From: Sphingobacterium alimentarium
GTDB taxonomy: Bacteria > Bacteroidota > Bacteroidia > Sphingobacteriales > Sphingobacteriaceae
DNA length: 64,000 nucleotides
NCBI RefSeq assembly: GCF_004342685.1
Contig: NZ_SMBZ01000015.1
Coordinates: 1-64,000 of the forward strand
Direction: 5' to 3'
Shown piece after piece: positions 56,606 to 64,000 of the stretch. Position 1 is the first letter of the stretch. Each line of letters starts with the position of its first letter. The translations under genes were made by a program, and so were the position numbers. The notes below the pieces were generated by a model, which worked only from the letters and a program-made list of their open reading frames with translations, was not told where the DNA came from and did not search any database.

Positions 56606-58045
56606 TTATTTTACAGTTAATTGGAAAACAGCAGCATAATCAGGTGAAGCATTTAAGTCTTTTATAAATATTTTACCGTCTTTCTGGGTCCATTTTATTT
56701 TTTCATTACTTCCTAATAATTTAATCGTTTTGATTGAGATGCCGTCGGGTATAGAAAAGTTATATCCAGATTTTGGCTTTAGGTATGAATTTTTGGATTC
56801 GGTCGTATGAAAAACATGTATAAGTTTACTATCTTTTGATTTGGTATAGTAATAATCTTCTTCGTGATAAGGTGCTATTGCTCTACTAGCAAACACAGCT
56901 GATTCATTTTTATCCATCCAAGAAGATATATCTTTAAGCCTATCGTAAGCTACTTGGTCAAAATCCCCATTAGGCCCAGGCGCAATGTTTAAAAGATAAT
57001 TGCCACCTCTTGATATAATTTTGATTAATGTTTCTATTATTTTTTTTGATGATTTGTAATTGTCGTTGGGTACATAGCTAAAAGAATTTCCCATAGTAAT
57101 ACAACTTTCCCAAGGAATGTCCAATGTATGATCGGGTACGGATTGTTCGGGAGTTACGTAATTCTCCCATTTACCAGGAACAGTGCGGTCTACAACAATG
57201 ATTCCAGGTTGATTACTGCGTGCCATTGTACCGATGCGATCCATGTCAATATCTTGTTCTACTTTAATCGTACGTTGCCATTCTACGCTTGGATCTATGG
57301 TGCTGAAGGGACGTACCCATCCACCATCTAACCACAGAATGTCTACCTTGCCATATTCAGAGGTCAATTCGTTTATCTGATTGAATGTATAATCTTTATA
57401 TTTTTGCCAACGGTCCGGATATTTGGTAGGATCATAGTTTACATTTCGATCTTTAGGTGGAAAATATGACCACCAATAGTATTCTGTATTCCAGTCTGGT
57501 TTGGAGAAATATGCGCCTATTTTGAAATTATCGCTGCGAAATGCATTGAAAATTTCCTTTGTTATATTTGCCTTAGGATGTATTGAAAATGGGGTGTTGG
57601 GTGAGGTAATTTTGTAATCCGATTCTTTTGTGTCAAACATGGCAAAACCATCATGATGTTTTGTTGTAAACACAACATATTTCATGCCTGCTGCTTTTGC
57701 TGCTTTTGCCCACTTGGATGGATCAAACTGAGTCGGATTAAAGGTTTTTTGAAGGTTTTTGTAATTTTGTACATATTCATAATAGGTGGCGCCATGTTCG
57801 GGTTTTCTTTGTGTCCAGTCTTCATCCTCTGGGCACAGGCTCCAACTTTCTACAATTCCCCACTGACTATAAGTCCCCCAATGCATAAACAATCCAAATT
57901 TCATGTCTTGCCATTCCTCTAGATTTTTTAAAACTTGGGGATCTGTGGGTTTTTCATAGCCCGCTGATACATTATGAGCTTGCGCATTAACAGTAATTGC
58001 ACTCGTGCTAAATAAAATGGAAAAGAATAAGTTTTTTAAGTTCAT
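56606..58045 (-). CDS. Alpha-L-fucosidase, GH29 (second)
   Basis: The 479-residue exported enzyme (signal to about residue 22, ITVNAQ) is a second GH29 protein, clearly different from the one at 51114. Motifs are MKFGLFMHWGTYSQWGIVESWS, TTKHHDGFAMFD, YFSKPDWNTEYYW and the nucleophile Asp in VDILWLDGGWVRPFS (near 237). It ends after a short beta domain. Two divergent GH29 enzymes in one locus suggests they cleave different fucose linkages. It is the first glycosidase after susD. Confidence 0.93.
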   Translation of the reverse strand: MNLKNLFFSILFSTSAITVNAQAHNVSAGYEKPTDPQVLKNLEEWQDMKFGLFMHWGTYSQWGIVESWSLCPEDEDWTQRKPEHGATYYEYVQNYKNLQKTFNPTQFDPSKWAKAAKAAGMKYVVFTTKHHDGFAMFDTKESDYKITSPNTPFSIHPKANITKEIFNAFRSDNFKIGAYFSKPDWNTEYYWWSYFPPKDRNVNYDPTKYPDRWQKYKDYTFNQINELTSEYGKVDILWLDGGWVRPFSTIDPSVEWQRTIKVEQDIDMDRIGTMARSNQPGIIVVDRTVPGKWENYVTPEQSVPDHTLDIPWESCITMGNSFSYVPNDNYKSSKKIIETLIKIISRGGNYLLNIAPGPNGDFDQVAYDRLKDISSWMDKNESAVFASRAIAPYHEEDYYYTKSKDSKLIHVFHTTESKNSYLKPKSGYNFSIPDGISIKTIKLLGSNEKIKWTQKDGKIFIKDLNASPDYAAVFQLTVK

Positions 58046-58084
58046 AGCATTATTGGTGTATAGCGTTTTAGTATTATGTTATAA

Positions 58085-58118
58085 AATAAAAGCCGCCATT
58101 GGCGGCTTTTATTTTATA
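58085..58118 (-). terminator. Hairpin terminator between susD and glycosidase genes
   Basis: A perfect stem (AGCCGCC at 58091-58097 with 58101-58107, extended by AT pairs on both sides to 58081-58117) is followed by a T-rich run on the minus strand. It lies between susD and the GH29 gene and probably lowers expression of the enzymes relative to SusCD. Confidence 0.75.
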
Positions 58119-58130
58119 AATTCTGTTGTA

Positions 58131-59720
58131 TTACTTAATATCCCAAAATAACTTTGTATTAATGTTATCTTGATCCTTAATAGTGTTGTAATTATCCAAA
58201 TTGTACGCTTGTTCAGATTGTGGTAGATACCATTTCAATGGAGCTGTTTTTTGGATGTCTGAAGATTCAACTCTAAATGTAAATGTAGGGAAATCTAGAC
58301 GTCTTACCTCAGCCCAGTTTTGAGTAGGCTGAATAATATTGAAGTGTAGCCATTTTTGGTAAGCAATCTTCTCAAGAATGTTTCCTCCCCATCCAATTTT
58401 AGTGATATAGTTGTTCACTTCCGCTGTGGTAGGAGCAGCTGGAGCAGCAACAAGAGAATTGTTACTTACGGCTCTTAATCGCTGTAGAAAGTCAATAGAT
58501 TCTTTGATTCCATTTTCAAAGTGCGTCTTCGCGCCTGCATTATCTCCTGATTTTGATTTTTTTTCAGCCAATAAATATTGCACTTCAGAAGCTGTAACTA
58601 AGACACCTGGGAAGTTTTGATTTCTGGAATAAGTAGATCTATTATAAATAGCTATTTTGCTTGGATTGGCTTGTGTACCAGAAATGGCTGCGCTTTGTTC
58701 TGCAGAATTTAGACTTTGATCTAATCCTGTGAATACGCCAGCCGCCCCAGCGCCGGGTTCAAACATGAAAGGCAATCTTGGGTCAGCATTGGTAACCATA
58801 TGGTCAATTATCTTCTTGCCAGCAATATTGTTGTTCCAACTTTCTAAAGCATCCAAAAAGTCGCGCGAATGGATATCTGAAGCATTATTAAATATATCTA
58901 CTTGTATATTGTCATTATTTGTCAAAATAATAGGATACGTTGTAGAATTGCTGATAATCTCATTGATTTCTTGGGTAGCTCTAGCAGTGAATGAAGGTGC
59001 TTCGCTAACACGTGTAAGCATTCTCAGCCTTAGTGAATTACAGTATTTCTTCCATAGATCCACAGATCCACTATTTATTAAATCCTGATTTTTAAAAGAT
59101 GTCGCAGAAGCTGTCGGTATTGTAATGGAATTTAATTCTGTACTGATAGCCTTTAATTCATCGAGCATAGTGGAATAGATATCTTCGGCCTTATCGTATT
59201 TTGGATAAGATATGGAATAATCACCACCATTAGAACTTAACTTACCTGCCTCAGACCAAGGCACGCTGCCATGGATGTCCACATGCTGTTGGGTTTGATC
59301 AAAGAAAAATATTTTTGCGGCAATCATAAATATCTTCTTATCATTTTTTTCAGTCTCAGGGAGTGTAGCATAGATTTTTTCAAGCTCACGGAATTGCGCT
59401 AATCCTTGGTAATATCTTTCCCAACGATCCGTGATTGCCGCAGCCCCAGGATTTAATTGATTCTCACTATTAGCCCATCCAATTACTTGGATATATCTGT
59501 GTATAGTAGGCGCTAATGTCACAAAATAATTTCTGTACGTAGGCACCACCAGTTCTCTAAATGTATATTGCAAACCTGAGAATTGTCTTTCTACTGAAGA
59601 GCTAGTGACCTTTGATGGGTCTCTATAAACTTCATCAAAAGATTCTTTTTTACAGGATGTTATAGCTGTAAGTGAAGCAGTACATAGTCCTGCTATCACA
59701 AGTAATTTGTTCATTTTCAT
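58131..59720 (-). CDS. SusD/RagB-family nutrient-binding lipoprotein
   Basis: SusD proteins bind glycans on the outer membrane and close over the SusC transporter. The 529-residue protein has a lipoprotein signal (LTAITSCKKES, Cys23) and a body that resembles the SusD_2-like branch, with the N-terminal helical part (FSGLQYTFRELVVPTYRNYF) and HVDIHGSVPWSEAGK. Ligand specificity is not visible. It starts 4 bp after susC. MKMN and the internal MN are equivalent starts. Confidence 0.92.
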   Translation of the reverse strand: MKMNKLLVIAGLCTASLTAITSCKKESFDEVYRDPSKVTSSSVERQFSGLQYTFRELVVPTYRNYFVTLAPTIHRYIQVIGWANSENQLNPGAAAITDRWERYYQGLAQFRELEKIYATLPETEKNDKKIFMIAAKIFFFDQTQQHVDIHGSVPWSEAGKLSSNGGDYSISYPKYDKAEDIYSTMLDELKAISTELNSITIPTASATSFKNQDLINSGSVDLWKKYCNSLRLRMLTRVSEAPSFTARATQEINEIISNSTTYPIILTNNDNIQVDIFNNASDIHSRDFLDALESWNNNIAGKKIIDHMVTNADPRLPFMFEPGAGAAGVFTGLDQSLNSAEQSAAISGTQANPSKIAIYNRSTYSRNQNFPGVLVTASEVQYLLAEKKSKSGDNAGAKTHFENGIKESIDFLQRLRAVSNNSLVAAPAAPTTAEVNNYITKIGWGGNILEKIAYQKWLHFNIIQPTQNWAEVRRLDFPTFTFRVESSDIQKTAPLKWYLPQSEQAYNLDNYNTIKDQDNINTKLFWDIK

Positions 59721-59724
59721 CGTT

Positions 59725-62700
59725 TTAAAAACTTGCTCTTAACATTAAACCATAAGTTCTAGTAGCAGGTGATGTACCAGCATTGGAAACATTATTGACC
59801 CAATTTGATCCACCGGTCATCTGCTCTGGATCTAAATCTTTAATCGATCTGTATAAGAAGAATAGGTTTCTTCCAAAAGCAGATATTTGTAGATTTTTTG
59901 CTCTAAGCTTATTTGCAATTGTACCAGGCAGTTTATATCCCAATGACAATTCTCTCATTTTTATATAATTATTGTCTTGTACATATAAACCGTAATTAGA
60001 GTTCGAATATTGTGGACCACCCCAATTATAAGTTTGCGCATAGTAGTAGGCTTGCGAAATAATGTTTGTATTTGGAGTACCGTCTGCTAAGACCCCTTCC
60101 ATTAACATACCATCTGTAAATACTTTTTCACCATTTGGACCACTTGCACCATTGTGTGGAACACCTTTCCCACCAGATAAGTAATAGCTTAAGCCTCCGT
60201 GTTCGGTATCCATCGCATTTAAGGATTCTTCAAGAAGTCCCCGGCTGATCATCCAATTAATACCTGTTGGCATTACTTGGCCTCCCCATCTGAAATCAAT
60301 CAATGCATCTAATGTGAAATTTTTGTAGTTAAAAGTGTTAATGAAACCGCCCACTGCTTTAGGCATAGCGTTGCCCGCTTTTACCCATGCGTCTTCGTCT
60401 AATTTATACAAACCATTCGCTTGTACGATTTTGTTGCCATTGGCATCAGTTGCTATCGGATGTACCATGATATCACCCATTGATTCACCTACTTTAGAAA
60501 CTAATTGGGCAGCTGCACCATCATAGTCTCTGTGCAAAAGTTCAGTAGCTCCACCTGGTAAGGCTTCCACCACGTTTCTATTCATCGAAAAGTTTAATGT
60601 AGTGTTCCACTTAAAGTTTTCATTCTGAATAGGGGCGCCATTGATAGCAAATTCCCATCCTTTATTACGCAAAGTTCCGACGTTAGCAATGATCGAAGAA
60701 GAACCCATTGATATTGGCAATGAATAGTTTAAGATTTGGTCTACGATTTTTCCATTGTAATAAGTAATATCGAAACCTAGTCTTCCATTCAACATACGGG
60801 TTTCTAATCCAAACTCGATTTCGTGCTTAGTCTCTGGTTTTATTTTTTCATTACCAAAACTTGAAACAGGAATGTTAGTGTATAGTACAGCGGTTCCCGC
60901 TCCTTGATTTCCTAGTGTGTTTTGCGTATAACTAAGTGCACTTTGGTAGATACCTGGATAGTTACCTACAATACCCCATGATCCTCTTAGTTTTGCATAA
61001 TCAAATACTGAAGATAAATCAAATGCATCCGATAATATAAACGAAGAGTTAACTGAAGGATAGAAAAGGACATTATTGTCAGGATGCATTTGAGAAATGC
61101 GCTCTCTTCTTAATGTACCTTCTACAAACCAATAGTCTTTTAGATTAAAATTCAAAGTTCCAAAAACCGCATCTCTTAATGAGTTAAGTCTAGAAGTGCT
61201 TGTTCTAGCTTGATTGACTGAAGCGTTGATGTCATACCAGTTTCTTACACTTAAGCCGCCATCTGTATAACTATTCATATTCGTGCTTTGAGACTTTGTC
61301 GCCGTATAGCCTACCATAGCACCAAGCTTGATGTCTTGATTTACTTGTCTAGAATAGGAAGCTAATAAATCCGTGTAGTAAATGTTGGCTGTTTGATTAT
61401 GCAGACCATAATAACCTGTGTTTTCTAATGATAAAGGCCTTTCATTAGGTTGTTTATCATCAATCTTACTATTAGTCATGTCTGCAGAGAATCGTCCGCG
61501 TAGTGAAAAATCCTCAGTGATTTGCCATGTGTTCGTAAATGAGCTTATTAATCTATTAGAGTACTCATCATAATTGCGGGCTTTAACATTCCATATATAA
61601 TCTAATACATCTGTTTTATAGCCGTTGTAAGTAAGGTTCTCTTCTGGTGTTAAACTTGGGTTGGATCCTGTTACATATTTGTACCCTAGACTAGTCTGAT
61701 ATCTATCCAAATACCACTCAGGATTATCCCAAGTAGAAATCATCCCTGTAAAATTATTAATCAGACGATCTGTAAGGAATGGACGGTTATGCGTATGCTG
61801 ATTTATGTAGTTTACAACGATATCAGTTTTGAAATCCTTCCAAAGATTAAATGTTGAATTTAAATTAGCAATGTTTTTCTTATTGTATGAATCTAAAGAC
61901 GTCATTTGATTGTCTTGGCGAGTCAAAGAAAAACGTGTATTAGAGTTAGCTCCTGTGTGACCCAAAGCCAAGTTAAAGGTTGTATTATTTGGATTGTTAA
62001 AGAACTTATTGTACGAGTTTTGAGCTACATATGGTTTTACAGTTCCATCCCATGCAATAGTTGGTTGGCCATCGAATTTGGGACCAAAGTTGATGGAAGC
62101 TGGTAAAACTCCTCTTGTTACTCCATTAATAGCTCTAGATTGGTCATAATAAAAGAATTTGTCTTCAGCTTGTCCACCATTTGAATATTCAATGGAATAT
62201 CCGGGGCCTCTTACATCTTGAAATCTAGGTAAATATGCGATTTGGTCATTTGTGTATGTAGCATTGAAGTTGATTGAAAAACCTTCTCCTCCTTTACCAG
62301 ATTTAGTAGTTACCAAAACAACACCGTTCATCGCCTCGGATCCATATAGTGCTGCTGCAGATGCGCCCTTCAGTACCGATATCGATTCAATATCCTCAGG
62401 GTTTAGATCTTCTAATCCATTACCACGAGCACGTTGATCACCCCAATAGTCAGAATTATTAAAAGATGTTTGACGCATTGGCACACCATCAATAATCACC
62501 AACGGTTGAGAGTTGCCGGTAATAGAGTTTGTACCGCGGATGTTGATGTTGATACCCGACGTGGCTCCACCTGGTGCCGCTGAAATACGAACGCCTGGGG
62601 CTTTACCGTAAAGTGCCCCAGCAAAGTTTGGGGATCCTGTTTTCGTTAATTCTTCTGCACCCACCGTACTCATCGCATAACCTAATTCCTTAGGTGCTCT

Positions 62701-63036
62701 TTTAATACCCATCGCTGTTACCACGACTTCGTCGATGCCGCTTGCATCTTCATCAAGAGATACATTCAGGGAAGGCCCTGATACGGTAACTTCTTTAGAA
62801 AAATAGCCGATTATGGAGAATCTTAACTTTTCGCCATTGTTAGCTTGAATGGTATAACTACCATTTGTGTTAGATTGAGTTGCTCTGTTGGTCCCTACTA
62901 CCGTGATAGTAACGCCAGGTAAGCTCTCATTAGCAGCTGTTACTCTCCCTGTAACAGTTTGCTGTGCAAATACTGTTGAAATGCTACAAATTAGCATCAA
63001 CAGTGAAATGCTCCAGTGTTTGTAATAATTGCTCAT
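59725..63036 (-). CDS. SusC/RagA-family TonB-linked outer-membrane transporter
   Basis: SusC imports oligosaccharides through the outer membrane, energised by TonB. The 1103-residue protein has a signal peptide (ending TVFAQ), a carboxypeptidase-regulatory-like domain (about 26-95, VTGRVTAANESLPGVTITVVGTN is the start), the TonB box region (IDEVVVTAMG), a plug (to about 230, with RGTNSITGNSQPLVIIDGVPM) and a 22-strand barrel ending in an aromatic residue (LRASF). It starts 25 bp after the upstream ROK gene on the same strand. Confidence 0.95.
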   Translation of the reverse strand: MSNYYKHWSISLLMLICSISTVFAQQTVTGRVTAANESLPGVTITVVGTNRATQSNTNGSYTIQANNGEKLRFSIIGYFSKEVTVSGPSLNVSLDEDASGIDEVVVTAMGIKRAPKELGYAMSTVGAEELTKTGSPNFAGALYGKAPGVRISAAPGGATSGININIRGTNSITGNSQPLVIIDGVPMRQTSFNNSDYWGDQRARGNGLEDLNPEDIESISVLKGASAAALYGSEAMNGVVLVTTKSGKGGEGFSINFNATYTNDQIAYLPRFQDVRGPGYSIEYSNGGQAEDKFFYYDQSRAINGVTRGVLPASINFGPKFDGQPTIAWDGTVKPYVAQNSYNKFFNNPNNTTFNLALGHTGANSNTRFSLTRQDNQMTSLDSYNKKNIANLNSTFNLWKDFKTDIVVNYINQHTHNRPFLTDRLINNFTGMISTWDNPEWYLDRYQTSLGYKYVTGSNPSLTPEENLTYNGYKTDVLDYIWNVKARNYDEYSNRLISSFTNTWQITEDFSLRGRFSADMTNSKIDDKQPNERPLSLENTGYYGLHNQTANIYYTDLLASYSRQVNQDIKLGAMVGYTATKSQSTNMNSYTDGGLSVRNWYDINASVNQARTSTSRLNSLRDAVFGTLNFNLKDYWFVEGTLRRERISQMHPDNNVLFYPSVNSSFILSDAFDLSSVFDYAKLRGSWGIVGNYPGIYQSALSYTQNTLGNQGAGTAVLYTNIPVSSFGNEKIKPETKHEIEFGLETRMLNGRLGFDITYYNGKIVDQILNYSLPISMGSSSIIANVGTLRNKGWEFAINGAPIQNENFKWNTTLNFSMNRNVVEALPGGATELLHRDYDGAAAQLVSKVGESMGDIMVHPIATDANGNKIVQANGLYKLDEDAWVKAGNAMPKAVGGFINTFNYKNFTLDALIDFRWGGQVMPTGINWMISRGLLEESLNAMDTEHGGLSYYLSGGKGVPHNGASGPNGEKVFTDGMLMEGVLADGTPNTNIISQAYYYAQTYNWGGPQYSNSNYGLYVQDNNYIKMRELSLGYKLPGTIANKLRAKNLQISAFGRNLFFLYRSIKDLDPEQMTGGSNWVNNVSNAGTSPATRTYGLMLRASF

Positions 63037-63061
63037 AATAGTAAGATATAGTTTGTTTGTT

Positions 63062-64000
63062 TCATGATGTTGTTAATGATTCAGATTGAGTTACTGCCAC
63101 ACAGGCCGACGCGATGGGTTGGATATGCGCGATATCCGAAATCTCGATGCTCGTGCGTTGCGCCAGTCGCGGTATGCAGTATATATGTATAGAAGATTGA
63201 ATTTCGTTCAAAAGAATATTGCCGAATACCGATCCTATTCCACTGATGATGACAGAAGCGGGATTGAGAATGTGTATTAACGTAGCGATACCTTTGCCAA
63301 GCATATAGCCTATTTTTTTGATGGCATATATGCTGAGTTGATCCCCTTGTTTATAAGATTGTATTAATGCTTCCAGCAGTTCTGACTTGTCACCATTGTC
63401 TATATGTTTTGACAGCTGGGATACTTCCCCTTCTTTGAGTTTTTCTTTGATATAATCAATAGAAGATTCCAACGAAGCTTCTACTTCTAGACATCCTTTT
63501 TTGCCACATGAACATAATTTGCTTTCATCTGCTAGAGGAATATGGCTAAACTCACCTGCAAATCCATTATTCCCACGAAAAAGCTGCTGATCCACAATGA
63601 TTCCTAAACCCACACCCCATGTCAGATTAATGACAAGTGCGTGATTGGTTGTCTTCGCTTTGCCGAAATGTTTCTCAGCGATGGCGATAGCGGAAGAATC
63701 GTTTTCGATGTACGTGTCGATGTGTAAGTTATCCTTTAAGCGTTTAGCGAGATCATGCAAAGGCGATTTTTTAGGATACGAATTGTTCACACCCAGTTGT
63801 GAATCTACAAATCCGGGGGTTGTCACACCGATAGCAAATATTCTAGCATGCTGGTATTCGTCAATAAGTTTTTTGCTATTGGTCAATATAGACTGATAGA
63901 TCTCCTCATCGTTGAAGTGATCGATATTGGTAGTCAGGATATCGCTAATCAGCTCGTTGGATATATTATATATAGCATATACAATAGAGTACCTATTGAT
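63062..64000 (-). CDS. ROK family transcriptional regulator (partial, runs off the window)
   Basis: The frame is open to the window edge, so the true start and the winged-helix region lie outside. The visible part is the ROK domain (about 310 residues): VTTPGFVDSQL, IENDSSAIAIAEKHFG, LTWGVGLGIIVD, EFSHIPL and the zinc motif CSCGKKGCLEVEAS. It is paralogous to the ROK gene at 49795. It is on the same strand as susC, with only 25 bp to it, so it may be cotranscribed with the PUL and repress it. An in-frame TTG at 63886 is not the start. Confidence 0.93.
   Translation of the reverse strand: MNRYSIVYAIYNISNELISDILTTNIDHFNDEEIYQSILTNSKKLIDEYQHARIFAIGVTTPGFVDSQLGVNNSYPKKSPLHDLAKRLKDNLHIDTYIENDSSAIAIAEKHFGKAKTTNHALVINLTWGVGLGIIVDQQLFRGNNGFAGEFSHIPLADESKLCSCGKKGCLEVEASLESSIDYIKEKLKEGEVSQLSKHIDNGDKSELLEALIQSYKQGDQLSIYAIKKIGYMLGKGIATLIHILNPASVIISGIGSVFGNILLNEIQSSIHIYCIPRLAQRTSIEISDIAHIQPIASACVAVTQSESLTTS

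Noticed and set aside
1-64000. CRISPR arrays, tRNA/rRNA genes, insertion sequences and prophage
   Set aside because: No regularly spaced repeats, cloverleaf sequences, transposase frames or phage genes were recognised; a search with tRNAscan-SE and Infernal would be decisive for RNAs.

Overview
The window is chromosomal DNA of a member of phylum Bacteroidota, most likely family Sphingobacteriaceae (Sphingobacterium/Pedobacter-like). The reasons are a SusC/SusD pair with a glycan-degradation locus, a SprA-family gene remnant next to ruvA and malic enzyme, the families DUF2480, DUF3108, DUF3109 and DUF6427, A-rich leaders without strong Shine-Dalgarno sequences, and several promoters of the Bacteroidota TAnnTTTG type. 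I see no rRNA, tRNA, CRISPR array, insertion sequence or prophage.

Layout. 1-10 kb: uvrA, a DUF2157-like membrane protein, an OsmC peroxidase, a FadL-type porin with an SGNH lipoprotein, thiol peroxidase, a degenerate GDP-mannose-dehydratase-like protein and a membrane coiled-coil protein. 10-19.6 kb (minus strand): TerC, polyprenyl diphosphate synthase, DUF3109/3108/2480, a PpiD/SurA-like foldase, LptC with an outer-membrane protein, and DUF6427. 19.6-24 kb: the cytochrome c maturation genes ccmB-ccmC-ccmD, a YtxH protein and an MsbA-like ABC exporter. 24-30.4 kb: an LVIVD lipoprotein with a small barrel, a SAM hydrolase divergent from phoH, then purC, a STAS protein and ribonuclease Z. 30.4-35.6 kb: histidine biosynthesis hisC-hisB-hisH-hisA-hisF-hisIE, without hisG or hisD, and with palindromic REP-like repeats between hisF and hisIE.

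35.7-49.8 kb: a WD40 propeller, a free methionine sulfoxide reductase, a wrecked sprA, ruvA, a malic enzyme/phosphotransacetylase fusion, PBP4, aminopeptidase P, a Tat-exported aspartylglucosaminidase and CutC. 49.8-64 kb (all minus strand): a polysaccharide utilization locus reading ROK regulator - susC - susD - GH29 - GH3(PA14) - BNR/sialidase-fold lipoprotein - GH29 - second ROK regulator. SusC/SusD would import fucose-containing oligosaccharides. The exported glycosidases trim them, and the two ROK proteins probably sense a released sugar. The aspartylglucosaminidase next door fits a diet of N-glycoprotein sugars.

The most notable observation is the sprA pseudogene. The gene for the type 9 secretion translocon retains its first ~850 codons and last ~180 codons. 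An in-frame stop, a frameshift and an out-of-frame internal deletion of roughly 4 kb have destroyed it. The second most notable is the PUL with two paralogous ROK regulators in place of the usual SusR, hybrid two-component or ECF-sigma control.
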